Shown here one piece after another: positions 7,492 to 16,710 of a DNA stretch of 64,000 nucleotides. The stretch's first letter is position 1; each line of letters starts with the position of its first letter. The position numbers and the translations under genes are program-made. The DNA comes from Alloalcanivorax marinus (GTDB taxonomy: Bacteria; Pseudomonadota; Gammaproteobacteria; Pseudomonadales; Alcanivoracaceae), in NCBI RefSeq assembly GCF_016906305.1, contig NZ_JADDOL010000002.1, positions 124,001 through 188,000 of the forward strand, read 5' to 3'. The notes below the pieces were generated by a model. It was given only the letters and a program-made list of their open reading frames with translations. It had not been told where the DNA came from and ran no database searches.

Positions 7492-8706
7492 TCAGCGCGC
7501 CGAGTGGCCCTTGAGTTCCACTTTCACTTTCTCGTGGTCCTGCAGGCCTTCGTAGTACTCGCGCAGCACCGCCAGCACTTCCGGGCGGCTGAAGTTGTCC
7601 GGCACGTCGCCGCCTTCGCTGAGCAGCTTGCGCAGTTTGGTGCCGCTGACCAGCACGCGGTCGTCGGCGGTGTGCGGGCAGGTGCGCATGCTGGCCATGG
7701 TGCCGCACTTGTCGCACCAGAACGTCCAGTCGATCTTCAGCGGCTGGGTGATCAGGGCGTCGTCGGCGATCTCATCGAAGATGTGATGGGCGTCGAACGG
7801 ACCATAGTAGTCGCCCACGCCGGCGTGGTCGCGGCCCACGATCAGGTGGGAGCAGCCGTAGTTCTGGCGGAACAGGGCATGCAGCAGCGCCTCGCGGGGG
7901 CCGGCGTAGCGCATGTCCAGCGGGTAGCCGGACTGAACCACGGTGTTGTCCACGAAGTAGTTGTCGATCAGGGTCTTGATGGCTTTCTGGCGCACCTCGG
8001 CGGGAATATCGCCTGGCTTGAGATTGCCGAGCAGGGAATGCACCAGCACGCCGTCGCAGATTTCGATGGCGATCTTGGCCAGGTGCTCGTGGGAGCGGTG
8101 CATGGGGTTGCGGGTCTGGAACGCCGCCACGGTTTTCCAGCCGCGTTCCTCGAACATGGCGCGGGTTTCCGCCGGGGTCAGATAGATGCCGGCGTATTTC
8201 TCCGGAAACTCGCCCTGGCTGAACACCTTCACCGGCCCGGCCAGGTTCACGTCGCCCTGGGCCATCACCATTTTCACGCCCGGGTGCTCTTCGTCGGTGG
8301 TCTTGAACACCTGCTGGCATTCATGGGCCTTGTCGATGGTGTACTTCTCGTTGACCACCATGGAGCCCATGATCTCGCCCTCGGCGTCCACCAGGGCCAC
8401 TTCGGCGCCCTCGGCCAGGCCGTCGGCGGTGGCGGCGTCGGTGGACAGGGTGATCGGGATCGGCCAGAACACGCCGTCGGTGAGCGCCATGTTGTCGCAC
8501 ACGCCCTGCCAGTCGGCCTTGCCCATGAAGCCGTCCAGGGGGGTGAAGCCGCCGATGCCGAGCATGATCAGATCGCCCCGCTCCCGGGAGCTGAGGCGGA
8601 TTTGCGGCAGGTCCCTGGCGGCGGCCAGAGCCTGTTCCCGTTCGGCGCCGTCCAGCAGCAGCGTTTTCAGCGTCTCGCTGCCATGGGGTTTCACCAGTTG
8701 CGACAT
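7492..8706 (-). CDS. sat: Sulfate adenylyltransferase (ATP sulfurylase), single-subunit Sat type
   Basis: Makes adenosine 5'-phosphosulfate from ATP and sulfate. At 404 aa it is the homomeric Sat type, not the CysD/CysN heterodimer. It shows the PUA-like N-terminal part ([15 protein letters not shown]), the nucleotide-binding [12 protein letters not shown] motif and the GRDHAGVG motif. CxxC-type cysteines occur near the C-terminus (CDKCGT). The start is put at ATG 8706, five bases after GGGAG. No APS kinase or APS reductase gene lies beside it, so its role (assimilation or oxidation of reduced sulfur in reverse) cannot be fixed from context. Confidence 0.93.
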   Translation of the reverse strand: MSQLVKPHGSETLKTLLLDGAEREQALAAARDLPQIRLSSRERGDLIMLGIGGFTPLDGFMGKADWQGVCDNMALTDGVFWPIPITLSTDAATADGLAEGAEVALVDAEGEIMGSMVVNEKYTIDKAHECQQVFKTTDEEHPGVKMVMAQGDVNLAGPVKVFSQGEFPEKYAGIYLTPAETRAMFEERGWKTVAAFQTRNPMHRSHEHLAKIAIEICDGVLVHSLLGNLKPGDIPAEVRQKAIKTLIDNYFVDNTVVQSGYPLDMRYAGPREALLHALFRQNYGCSHLIVGRDHAGVGDYYGPFDAHHIFDEIADDALITQPLKIDWTFWCDKCGTMASMRTCPHTADDRVLVSGTKLRKLLSEGGDVPDNFSRPEVLAVLREYYEGLQDHEKVKVELKGHSAR

Positions 8707-8745
8707 GTTCACTCCCTAGAAGGTGGTCGTTGGGGTTGGCGGCGG

Positions 8746-8775
8746 ATTATACCGGCGCCGGCGTGGCCGTCTCCA
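8746..8775 (-). promoter_or_regulatory. Predicted sigma-70 promoter of sat
   Basis: On the minus strand a perfect -10 TATAAT (8751-8746) follows a weak -35 TGGAGA at 18 bp. The expected transcript starts about 35 nt before the sat ATG. Confidence 0.45.
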
Positions 8776-8820
8776 GCGCTGCTAAGAACAATCCGTTTGG
8801 GGCTTATGCCCGATCCCTGC

Positions 8821-9684
8821 TCAGGCCCAGGGCACCCGCACCGCCACGGGCTCCGCCTCCAGCTCGATCTCGGCGGGCAGAAAACCGGCCGGGTCGCCGT
8901 CGGTCTGCACCGGCTCCAGGCCCGGCGCGGTCACCGTGACCCGTTCGGCACTCAAGGAGGCGACGCCGTCCACGCGCTCCATGCGGCCAAGCAGCAGCGC
9001 CGCCAGACAGCGCAGCAGAAACAACCGGCCGGGCCGCTGAAACAGCAGCACCTGGACACTGCGCCGGCTCAGGTTGGCCTGGCGGCTGAGAATAAAGCTG
9101 CCGCCGTAATAGCGGCCATTGCTGATCACCGCCGAGAAACAGTCCAGCGGCCGGCCGTCCACGGTGACCCGGTAGCGCACCTCGCCGTAGCGGAATACCT
9201 GGCGCAGCATGCTGACGGCATAGGCCAGCTTGCCGATGCGACGTTTGGCGATCAGGTCCACCTGATCGACCACCCAGGCGTCGTAGCCGACCCCGGCCAT
9301 CACCAGAAAGCGGCGGCCATTGAGCAGCGCCGGCGTGATGTTCAGGGTGCGCCCTTCCAGCACCACCCGGGCGGCCTCCTCCGGCTTGCGCGGCAGATTC
9401 AGCTCGCGGGCCAGCACATTGGCGGTGCCGATCGGGAACAGCGCCAGCGCCACCCCGGGCTTGAGCCCGTTGATCACGTCGTTGGTGGTGCCGTCGCCGC
9501 CGGCGGCCACCACGCACTCGCCCTGGTGTGCCAGAGCATTCAGATAGCGGGTGGCGTCGCCCGGGGCGCGGGTGTGGTACAGCCGCACGCGGGCGCCGCC
9601 CTGTTCCAGCGCGCGCACGAAATGGCGCAGCCGCCGGGCCCTGCCGCCGCCGGCGGTGGGGTTGAATATCACCGTGATGTTCAT
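8821..9684 (-). CDS. Diacylglycerol/sphingosine kinase-family lipid kinase
   Basis: A 287-aa member of the DAGK catalytic-domain family (YegS/BmrU-like). It has the N-terminal FNPTAGGG, the nucleotide-binding GGDGT (residues 62-66) followed by TNDVINGL, and the PIGTANVLARE motif. It probably phosphorylates a lipid such as diacylglycerol at the inner membrane face. The C-terminal half has the beta-rich domain with SNGRYYGGSF and TDGDPAG. AGGA precedes the ATG. Substrate is inferred from family only. Confidence 0.88.
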   Translation of the reverse strand: MNITVIFNPTAGGGRARRLRHFVRALEQGGARVRLYHTRAPGDATRYLNALAHQGECVVAAGGDGTTNDVINGLKPGVALALFPIGTANVLARELNLPRKPEEAARVVLEGRTLNITPALLNGRRFLVMAGVGYDAWVVDQVDLIAKRRIGKLAYAVSMLRQVFRYGEVRYRVTVDGRPLDCFSAVISNGRYYGGSFILSRQANLSRRSVQVLLFQRPGRLFLLRCLAALLLGRMERVDGVASLSAERVTVTAPGLEPVQTDGDPAGFLPAEIELEAEPVAVRVPWA

Positions 9685-9697
9685 GGAATTCCTGAAG

Positions 9698-9732
9698 TCG
9701 CGCCGCCCGGGGCTCCGGCCCCGGCGGCGCGA
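9698..9732. other. Long GC-rich hairpin between nif3-like and lipid kinase genes
   Basis: TCGCGCCGCC..GGGGC pairs with GCCCCGG..CGGCGCGA with one bulge around a short loop. No T-run follows on either side, so it is not a classical terminator. It sits 14 bp before the kinase start and could be an intercistronic stabiliser or part of a repeat family. Confidence 0.4.
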
Positions 9733-9751
9733 TACTGCTCCGAACGGCGGG

Positions 9752-10510
9752 TTACACCGGGTTGTCGATGTCGATGAAGACGTGCTCCACCCCGTACTCG
9801 TTGGCCAGCCACTCGCCCACCGCCTGCACGCCGTAGCGCTCGGTGGCGTGATGCCCGCAGGCGAAGTAGTGGATGCCGGTTTCGCGGGCGAAATGGGTGG
9901 TCGGCTCGGAAATCTCGCCGCTCAGGTAGGCGTCCACCCCCAGGGCCTGGGCCCGCTCGATAAAGCCCTGGGCGGCGCCGGTGCACCAGGCCAGGGTCTC
10001 GATCTCGTCCTGGCTGTCGCCGATGTGCAACGCCTGGCGGCCCAGCACCGCCTCCACGTGGGCGGCGAAGTCCTCGGCGCTCATCGGTTCGTCCAGGCGC
10101 CCCACGTTGCCGATGGACAGCGAGTTGTCCGGCTCAAGGCCACCTTCCACATGCAGCCCCAGGCGCCGCGCCAGCTGGGCATTGTTGCCCATCTGCGGAT
10201 GCGCATCCAGCGGCAGGTGGTAGGCGAACAGACTGATGTCGTGACGCAGCAGGCTCTGCAGCCGCTGCTTCTTCATGCCGCGCACCCGCTGATCCTCGTT
10301 TTTCCAGAAATAGCCGTGGTGCACCAGGATGGCGTCCGCTTCCTCGACGATGGCGGCGTCGATCAGTGCCTGACAGGCGGTCACCCCGGTGACCAGACGG
10401 CGCACCTGTTCGCGGCCCTCCACCTGTAATCCATTGGGACAATAGTCCTGGAAACGATGGGTTTGCAGCGCCTCGTCGAGCACCCGCAGCAAGTGGTCGC
10501 GCTTCAGCAT
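9752..10510 (-). CDS. Nif3-like dinuclear metal-centre protein (YbgI/DUF34)
   Basis: A 252-aa protein of the NIF3/YbgI family, toroidal hexamers with a two-metal site. Metal-binding histidines are visible in ILVHHGYFWK and in CGHHATERYG near the C-terminus. DYCPNGLQVEG is the family N-terminal motif. The start at 10510 (MLKRDHLL) follows GGGGAG. The family is often labelled GTP cyclohydrolase I type 2, but its reaction is not settled. It is divergent from algW, as in Pseudomonas aeruginosa. Confidence 0.9.
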   Translation of the reverse strand: MLKRDHLLRVLDEALQTHRFQDYCPNGLQVEGREQVRRLVTGVTACQALIDAAIVEEADAILVHHGYFWKNEDQRVRGMKKQRLQSLLRHDISLFAYHLPLDAHPQMGNNAQLARRLGLHVEGGLEPDNSLSIGNVGRLDEPMSAEDFAAHVEAVLGRQALHIGDSQDEIETLAWCTGAAQGFIERAQALGVDAYLSGEISEPTTHFARETGIHYFACGHHATERYGVQAVGEWLANEYGVEHVFIDIDNPV

Positions 10511-10570
10511 CGGCGTTCTCCCCTGTGCTAACATTGCGCGCAGTTTACATGATTCGTGGGGGCAAACTCA

Positions 10571-11680
10571 GTGCTGAAGAAGCTGCTTCGCTTTCTGGCG
10601 CCGCCGGTGCTGGCCGGCCTGGCCGTGGGCCTGGGCGTGCTGTGGTGGTACCAGCAGGGCCCCGGCGCGCAACGCCAGAATGCCGGCGGCGCGGCGCCGG
10701 CGGTGGAAAGCTACGCCAGCGCGGTGACCCGGGCGGCGCCGGCGGTGGTCAACGTCTACACCACCCAGATCGTCACCCGCGGCGACAGTGTCAGCGACAA
10801 TCCCCTGTTCGACCGCTTCATGGAGCGCCCCCGCCGGGAACGGGCCCTGGCCAGCCTGGGCTCCGGCGTGATCGTCTCGCCGGACGGCTACGTAATGACC
10901 AGCTACCACGTGATCCGCGACGCCGACGAAATTCTGGTGGCCCTGCGCGACGGCCGCGACGCGCCGGCGCGGGTGGTGGGCACCGACCCGGAAACCGACC
11001 TGGCGCTGCTGCAGATCGCCCTGGAGAATCTGCCGGTGATCGACCTGAACGGCCCCCAGCCGGTTAACGTGGGCGACGTGGTACTGGCCATCGGCAACCC
11101 CCTGGGCGTGGGCCAGACCGTCTCCATGGGCATTGTCAGCGCCACCGGCCGCACCCACCTGGGCATCGCCACCTTCGAGAATTTCATTCAGACCGACGCG
11201 GCCATCAACCGGGGCAACTCCGGCGGCGCCCTGGTGGACACCCGCGGTCACCTGATCGGCATCAACACCGCCATCCTCTCCCAGGACGGCAACTGGCAGG
11301 GCATCGGCTTCGCCACGCCGGCCTCCATCGCCCGCGAGGTGATGAGCGACCTGATCGAACACGGTCGCGTGATCCGCGGCTACCTGGGCGTCAGCGTCCA
11401 GGACATCAACCCGACCCTGGCGGAAACCTTCGGCATGGAGGAGGTGCGTGGCGGCGTGGTCACCGAGGTGGTGTCCGGCAGCCCCGCCCAGCAGGCCGGC
11501 CTGCAGGCCGAGGACGTGCTGGTGGGCATCAACGGCGAGACCATGAGCGACGGCTACGAAGCCATGAACCGCATCGCCGGCACCCAACCCGGCACCAAGC
11601 TCACTCTCAACGTGCTGCGCAACGGCCAGCGCCTGAATCTGGAAGTGACCATCGGCACCCGCCCGCCGGCCCGGCAATAG
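10571..11680 (+). CDS. algW: Periplasmic serine protease DegS/AlgW
   Basis: Site-1 protease that senses misfolded outer-membrane proteins and cleaves the anti-sigma factor (RseA/MucA) to release the sigma-E/AlgU response. An N-terminal membrane anchor (residues about 9-27) is followed by the trypsin fold with His113 (SYHVI), Asp143 (TDLALLQ) and Ser217 (GNSGGA). One PDZ domain follows, the DegS rather than DegP layout. The GTG start at 10571 has GGGGG upstream; GTG 10556 is an alternative. The gene is divergent from nif3-like, and hisC-hisD-hisG-murA lies beyond the large lipoprotein gene. Confidence 0.93.
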   Translation: MLKKLLRFLAPPVLAGLAVGLGVLWWYQQGPGAQRQNAGGAAPAVESYASAVTRAAPAVVNVYTTQIVTRGDSVSDNPLFDRFMERPRRERALASLGSGVIVSPDGYVMTSYHVIRDADEILVALRDGRDAPARVVGTDPETDLALLQIALENLPVIDLNGPQPVNVGDVVLAIGNPLGVGQTVSMGIVSATGRTHLGIATFENFIQTDAAINRGNSGGALVDTRGHLIGINTAILSQDGNWQGIGFATPASIAREVMSDLIEHGRVIRGYLGVSVQDINPTLAETFGMEEVRGGVVTEVVSGSPAQQAGLQAEDVLVGINGETMSDGYEAMNRIAGTQPGTKLTLNVLRNGQRLNLEVTIGTRPPARQ

Positions 11681-11693
11681 ATCAAACGTAGCC

Positions 11694-11754
11694 GATCGCG
11701 GCTAAAGCCGCTCCTACAATCGGATGACGATGTAGGAGCGGCTTCAGCCGCGAG
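11694..11754. repeat. Inverted pair of REP elements (BIME-like)
   Basis: Two REP copies face each other: 11694-11717 contains CGGCTAAAGCCGCTCCTAC, and 11732-11753 is the inverted copy (GTAGGAGCGGCTTCAGCCG). They fill the gap between the converging algW and lipoprotein genes and could fold into a long hairpin ending both transcripts. The single copy at 6136 has the same sequence family. Confidence 0.75.
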
Positions 11755-11763
11755 GGCCCTGAT

Positions 11764-14700
11764 TTATTTCAGCCGCACCAGCGCGTAGCGAGCGTCCTCG
11801 CCACCCACCGGGTTGGTGTTGAATTCCAGCATCACGCTGCCGCCCGCCGCCACCGAGAAGCGCAGGTACAAGGCTCCACCGGCCCCCGCCAGGTTCAGGC
11901 TTCTGCCAGAGCCGACGGTGAGCGGCTGAACAGTGAGTGGCAGACCGCCAAGGCCGCCGTAGACCGAGCTGAAGTTCCAGCTCTCCATGCGGTAGGGGCG
12001 GCTCGCCGAATAGCCGGCGACGGGCGAGCCGGCCAGGCCATCCAGATACACCGCCAGGAGAAAGTCTCGCAGCCAATCGCCAGTGGCACCGCTGGTGATA
12101 CCGTCCAGGGTGTCCCAACCGTCCTGGCCGCTGCCGGCCAGTTGATAGGCCACCGCGTCCGCCGCCGAGACCAGCGGAGGATCGTTGCTGGCCACCGCCT
12201 GACGGTCGGAGACGTAGCGCAGGAACGCCCAGGCCAGACCGCGCGACCGGGTATCCCGCTCCGAGGTGCTGATCAGGCCGGTACGCCAGGGGTTCTGCAA
12301 CCAGCCTCGCCACTCACCGAACATCAGATTCTGGTAGGTGTTGAACGCCGCCACCCGCCGGGACGCGTTAGTGCCGGTGGTCAGGTCGCTCAGACCGATA
12401 CGGTATAGTGGCGCCAGGCCATAGGACGTCTGATAGAACAGGCTGCCGCTGGCCAGCGTCGCCAGCCCGTTGTCCAGCCACCCTTCCGGCAGCAGTGAGC
12501 CGGCCTGGAGCTGACGGTCGTCGGCGATCATCAACGCCATCTCCATGCCCGCCTGTCGGCTGGTACCGCCCATGACGGAGCTGACGGTGCGCACATTGCT
12601 GTTCACCGCGCCGGTGGGGTCCGGCACCTGCATATAGAGCACTTCGCCGTCGTTACTGGTCGGACATTCCGTCGGCGACAGCCGGTCGCGTACCAGGTAG
12701 CGGCCCAAGCTGCTTATGGACGAGGCCGGCGGGTCCAGTTCGTTGATGGCGCGGGTGTAGAACAATACCACCCGCCCGTTGCCGTCCCGGTCCGGCGTGT
12801 CGCCAAGCAAGTCGGTCACCGCCGGGTACACGGTGGCATCGAAGATGGAAGCAATTTCGGTGTAATCGTAGTTGTTCTGACCGTTGTCCACGGGGAAACC
12901 ACCGGCGGGGTTGTCCACGTCCGCCAGAATCACCGCATGGGTGCTCACCACCTTCACCTCGGCGTTGCGCACAACGGCGGCGTCGCAGGTGTCGGTAAGA
13001 TTCACGTTCATCTGCCAGATGTCACCCACCTGCGGTACGCCGGCGGGGATACCGGCGCCGCCGGGCAACGGCGTGCCGGCGCCGACGGTGCCCAGGCGGG
13101 CCAGGGCGTCGGCTTTCTGCGCCGCCCGCTCGTTGATGGCACCATTCAGGGTGGCATCGCTCAGCGACGTGACGCCCGGTGCCGTTTCGCCATCGGTGAG
13201 GCTCACGCTGATCGGCAGTGCCTGATCGCTGCGAGTCAGGTTCATGGGCATCAGCAGATACTCCGCCGCTTCGGTGCCGCTGTTCAGAATCCTCTGTTCA
13301 CCGGTGGCGAGCGCCGCGAAGTATTTTTCATCGACCGCCAGTTCCAGACCCTCGCGAGCGAACTGCGCGGTGACGCTGAGACTGGCGGTGACGCCGGTAT
13401 CGGTGCGCGGATTCTCGGTGACGCCGTCGCTCCACTGCTCGAAGTGATAGCCGGTGTCCGCCACCGCGGTGACTTCACTGCCGTCCTCGCCGTGGGTCAC
13501 GGTCTGCGGGGACACCCCGCTTACCGTGCCGCCGGTGGACGCCGCATAGGTCAGGGTGTACTGGTTGATCGCGAACTGCGCCTGCACCGTCAGATCCGCG
13601 CCGACGTCGGCGTCGGTGCGCGGGTTGGCGGTGCCGCCGTCGCTCCACTGCACAAAGTGGTAACCAGTGTCGGCCACCGCCAGCACCGCGCTGCCGTCGC
13701 TACCGTGGTCCACGGTCTGGCTGGCGCTGCCGCTGAGGCTGCCACCGGTGCCGGCGCTGTAGCTCAACGCGTACTGCAGCACCGTGAATTGCGCCTGCAC
13801 CGTCAGGTTGGCGGTGACATTGCCGTCGGTACGCGGGTTGGCGCTGCCACCGTCGCTCCAGCCGCTGAAGGCGTAGCCGGTATCCGGGACCGCTTCCACC
13901 GCCGTGCCGTCGTCTCCGTAAGCCACCGTCTGAACGGCGGTGCCGTTCAGCGCGCCGCCGGTGGCGGCGCTGTAGGTGAGGGTGAATTCGAGCCGCTCGA
14001 ACTCCGCCAGCACATTCAGGTCCGCGCTGACATTGCTGTCGGTACGCGGATTGGCGGTGACGCCATCGCTCCACTTGACGAACTGGTAGCCGGTATCCGG
14101 GACCGCCTGTACCGCGCTGCCGGCGCCACCGTGGTCCACGGTCTGGGCGGCGTCCCCGCTCAGGTTGCCTCCGGTGCCGGCACCGTAGGTCAAGGCGTAC
14201 TGGCGAAGGGAGAATTGCGCGCTGACGGTCAGGTCGGCGACCACATTGGTGTCGGTACGGGGGTTGGCGGTGACGCCATCACTCCACTGCGCAAATTCGT
14301 AGCCGGTCTCCGGAAGCGCCGTCACCGCGCTGCCGTCGCCACCATGGGACACGGTCTGCTCCGTTTGCCCCTGGACGGACCCGTGGCCCTGGCTGCCGTA
14401 GGTGAGGCTGTATTCCTTGAGGCCGAAGGTGGCGTGCAGGGTACGCGCGGCGGTGATGCCGGTGTCGGTCCGCGTCGCCAGGCTGTAACCGTCGCTCCAG
14501 TAGAGGAACCGATAACCGGTGTCGGGCACCGCCGTCACCGTGCTGGCGTCCCCGCCATGATCCACGGTCTGGGTCGCCTCACCGTCGATGGTCCCGCCCG
14601 CGCTGGCGGTATAGGACATCGAGTACTGATTGATGGCGAAGGTGGCGGTGACCGTGAGCGGACCGGTAACGCCGCTGTCCTGGCGCGTGGCGGTGGTCAC

Positions 14701-16584
14701 GCCGTCACTCCATTGCACGAAGTGGTAGCCGGTGTCCGCGGTGGCGGTGACCGCGCTGCCGTCGGCACCGTGGTCCACGGTCTGCGCCGGGTTTCCGGTG
14801 AGGCTGCCGCCGTTGCCAGCGCTGTAGCTCAGCGCGTACTGCAGAATCGTGAATCGAGCGCTGACCGTCAGATCGGCGGTGACGCCGGTATCGGTGCGGG
14901 GGTTGGCGGTGCCGCCGTCGCTCCACTCCACGAACTCATAGCCGGTGTCCGGTTGCGCGGTAACGGCGCTCCCGTCGCTGCCATGGGAGACGGTCTGGCT
15001 GGTCTGTCCCTGCAAAGTGCCGTTGCCCTGGCTGCTGTAGCTCAGGCTGTATTGCTTGAGCTCGAAACGGGCTTGCAGCTGGAAGGCCTGGGTGACGCCG
15101 CTATCGGTGCGCGGGTTGTCAGTGCGGCCGTCACTCCAGTCCACGAACCGGTAGCCTTCATCGGGCACCGCCGTGACCGCCGACGTATTACCGCCATGGG
15201 CCACGGTTTGCGTGATGGTGCCGCTCACCGTGCCGCCGGAGCCGGCGCTGTAGGTCGCTTGATATTCATTGATGGCGAACTGCGCGGTGACGGTGATATC
15301 GCCGGTTACCGGGCCGTCGGTGCGCGGGTTCTCGACACGGTTGTCGGACCAGCGCACGAAGTGGTAACCGGTGTCGGGAATCGCCAGTACCGCGCCGCCG
15401 GTCTGGCCGTGATCAAGCTGCTGGCTGGTCGGACCGGACAGGCTGCCGTTGGCGCCGGCGCCGTAGCTGAGATCGTACCGGTTGATGGCGAAGCTGGCGG
15501 TGACGGTCAGATCACCGGTCAGGGCCAGATCCTGGCGGGGATTGTTGGTGGCGCCGTCGCTCCACTGCACGAAATGGTAGCCGCTGGCCGCCACCGCCGT
15601 GACCGGCGTGCCGTCGGCGCCATGATCCACGCGCTGCGTGGCGGAACCGGATAGGGAACCGTTGGCGCCGGCGCCATAGGTCAGGTCGTAGCGGTTGATT
15701 TCGAAGTCGGCGCTGACCGCGCAGGCGCCGGTGATCATACCGGTGGTGAAGGTTCCGGCGTCGGCGTCGTATTCACCGTCACAGCCGCTGATCGTCAGCA
15801 GATGGTAGCCCTCCGCGGGCTGCACCTGGAAGGTAGCCACATCGCCACGCGCCACCGCCCGGGTGGCCGGATCCAGACTGCCCCCGGCGCTGACCTGGGG
15901 CGTGAGGGTGATGCGAGGCACCCCCACCGGCGAGGCGGCCGGGTCCGGGGCCGCCAGCCACTGGCTCATGGCGGTCAGCCATTGGTCCAGGCCATCCGGC
16001 GTGGCCATCAGCGTCAGCACCGCGTCCACATCGAAGCGGCCCGGCTCAAGCTCGCCGTCACGGTACAGCAGGAACGGATCCTGGCCCTCTTCCAGATCGA
16101 AGGCCGGCGAAGCGTACAGCCGGGCGGCGATGCCCGCCGGGCTGTCGCCGCTGTCCTCGGCGGCGCGGGCGATCAGCGATGTCCAGGGGGTGATGTCACA
16201 ATGCACGGTGCCGCGGCCGTCGCACACCGCCACCAGCGGTACGTCGTTGGCCTCGGAGGCCGCCTCGATGCGAAACGGGGCCTGGCCCTGCAGGGTGCGC
16301 CGGTAGCTGCCGTCCGCCGTCGTGGACCAGCGATCCAGACGATTGCCGCGCCGGTCATAGGCGGTCAGCTGATAGGCGGTGGAGGCAGCGGAGGCCGTGC
16401 TGAAGCCGACCGCGTCGTTCTGCGCCACCACCCGGCCTTCCACGCGGGTCCCCTCGCCCCCCGGCACCGGCACCTCGCCGCCCCCACAGCCGGCCAGCAC
16501 CAGTGCCAGAATAGCGCCCACCAGCCAGCGCCACGGACGGGCACGGACAGCCGCGCCGGTCAAACCCGCGTGATCGAACATCAT
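11764..16584 (-). CDS. Giant surface lipoprotein with InlB-type repeats and degenerate M30-like peptidase domain
   Basis: A 1606-aa protein. The start at 16584 (MMFDHAG) follows GGGGGA by 6 nt. A lipobox LVLAGC places the lipidated cysteine at about residue 33, then a GGG tether. Residues about 50-230 resemble the N-terminal region of secreted lipoproteins. One divergent repeat and eleven tandem InlB B-type repeats of about 71 aa follow (residues 296-1076; core xxYxLxYxAGxGGSLSGxxxQTVDHG...GYHFVQWSDG). The C-terminal 500 aa resemble hyicolysin-like M30 metallopeptidases (FDATVYPAVTDLLG, DRDGNGRVVLFYT). The zinc motif HExxH is replaced by MEMAL (1347-1351), and the WLNEG motif by WLDNG (1369-1373). 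It is probably a surface adhesin or binding protein rather than an active protease. Confidence 0.8.
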   Translation of the reverse strand: MMFDHAGLTGAAVRARPWRWLVGAILALVLAGCGGGEVPVPGGEGTRVEGRVVAQNDAVGFSTASAASTAYQLTAYDRRGNRLDRWSTTADGSYRRTLQGQAPFRIEAASEANDVPLVAVCDGRGTVHCDITPWTSLIARAAEDSGDSPAGIAARLYASPAFDLEEGQDPFLLYRDGELEPGRFDVDAVLTLMATPDGLDQWLTAMSQWLAAPDPAASPVGVPRITLTPQVSAGGSLDPATRAVARGDVATFQVQPAEGYHLLTISGCDGEYDADAGTFTTGMITGACAVSADFEINRYDLTYGAGANGSLSGSATQRVDHGADGTPVTAVAASGYHFVQWSDGATNNPRQDLALTGDLTVTASFAINRYDLSYGAGANGSLSGPTSQQLDHGQTGGAVLAIPDTGYHFVRWSDNRVENPRTDGPVTGDITVTAQFAINEYQATYSAGSGGTVSGTITQTVAHGGNTSAVTAVPDEGYRFVDWSDGRTDNPRTDSGVTQAFQLQARFELKQYSLSYSSQGNGTLQGQTSQTVSHGSDGSAVTAQPDTGYEFVEWSDGGTANPRTDTGVTADLTVSARFTILQYALSYSAGNGGSLTGNPAQTVDHGADGSAVTATADTGYHFVQWSDGVTTATRQDSGVTGPLTVTATFAINQYSMSYTASAGGTIDGEATQTVDHGGDASTVTAVPDTGYRFLYWSDGYSLATRTDTGITAARTLHATFGLKEYSLTYGSQGHGSVQGQTEQTVSHGGDGSAVTALPETGYEFAQWSDGVTANPRTDTNVVADLTVSAQFSLRQYALTYGAGTGGNLSGDAAQTVDHGGAGSAVQAVPDTGYQFVKWSDGVTANPRTDSNVSADLNVLAEFERLEFTLTYSAATGGALNGTAVQTVAYGDDGTAVEAVPDTGYAFSGWSDGGSANPRTDGNVTANLTVQAQFTVLQYALSYSAGTGGSLSGSASQTVDHGSDGSAVLAVADTGYHFVQWSDGGTANPRTDADVGADLTVQAQFAINQYTLTYAASTGGTVSGVSPQTVTHGEDGSEVTAVADTGYHFEQWSDGVTENPRTDTGVTASLSVTAQFAREGLELAVDEKYFAALATGEQRILNSGTEAAEYLLMPMNLTRSDQALPISVSLTDGETAPGVTSLSDATLNGAINERAAQKADALARLGTVGAGTPLPGGAGIPAGVPQVGDIWQMNVNLTDTCDAAVVRNAEVKVVSTHAVILADVDNPAGGFPVDNGQNNYDYTEIASIFDATVYPAVTDLLGDTPDRDGNGRVVLFYTRAINELDPPASSISSLGRYLVRDRLSPTECPTSNDGEVLYMQVPDPTGAVNSNVRTVSSVMGGTSRQAGMEMALMIADDRQLQAGSLLPEGWLDNGLATLASGSLFYQTSYGLAPLYRIGLSDLTTGTNASRRVAAFNTYQNLMFGEWRGWLQNPWRTGLISTSERDTRSRGLAWAFLRYVSDRQAVASNDPPLVSAADAVAYQLAGSGQDGWDTLDGITSGATGDWLRDFLLAVYLDGLAGSPVAGYSASRPYRMESWNFSSVYGGLGGLPLTVQPLTVGSGRSLNLAGAGGALYLRFSVAAGGSVMLEFNTNPVGGEDARYALVRLK
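13358..15699 (-). repeat. Eleven tandem ~213-bp repeats coding InlB-type domains
   Basis: In-frame units of about 71 codons encode the eleven copies. Units start with (I/L)xxYxLxY and end in LTVxAxFA. Copies differ clearly at the DNA level but keep blocks around QTVDHG and GYHFVQWSDG. Neighbouring copies could recombine and change domain number. Confidence 0.85.
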
Positions 16585-16700
16585 GAAATTTCCCCCGAGA
16601 GATCCCTTCACCGACGGCGGTGCACCGTCGCTCTAAGCCGCCCGGCGCCGCGTTGCCGGCGCCGATATCAGAGCGGCATTATTCTTACCGGGGTAGATAC

Positions 16701-16710
16701 CACAATTGTG
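16701..16710. promoter_or_regulatory. Palindrome in AT-rich upstream region of the giant lipoprotein gene
   Basis: CACAATTGTG is a perfect 10-bp palindrome in the AT-rich 16670-16760 stretch between hisC and the lipoprotein start. It may be an operator. No known regulator consensus is assigned. Confidence 0.25.

Noticed and set aside
7477-9777. 766-codon plus-strand frame across sat and the lipid kinase
   Set aside because: Spans two real minus-strand genes and their terminator, with no protein features of its own.
12532-12548. Active zinc protease site in the giant lipoprotein
   Set aside because: The site reads MEMAL, not HExxH, and the later WLNEG glutamate is Asn; both ligand histidines are missing.
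12937-15654. 905-codon open frame opposite the giant lipoprotein gene
   Set aside because: It mirrors the InlB repeats on the other strand. High GC removes stops in the antisense frame, and the protein has no family features.
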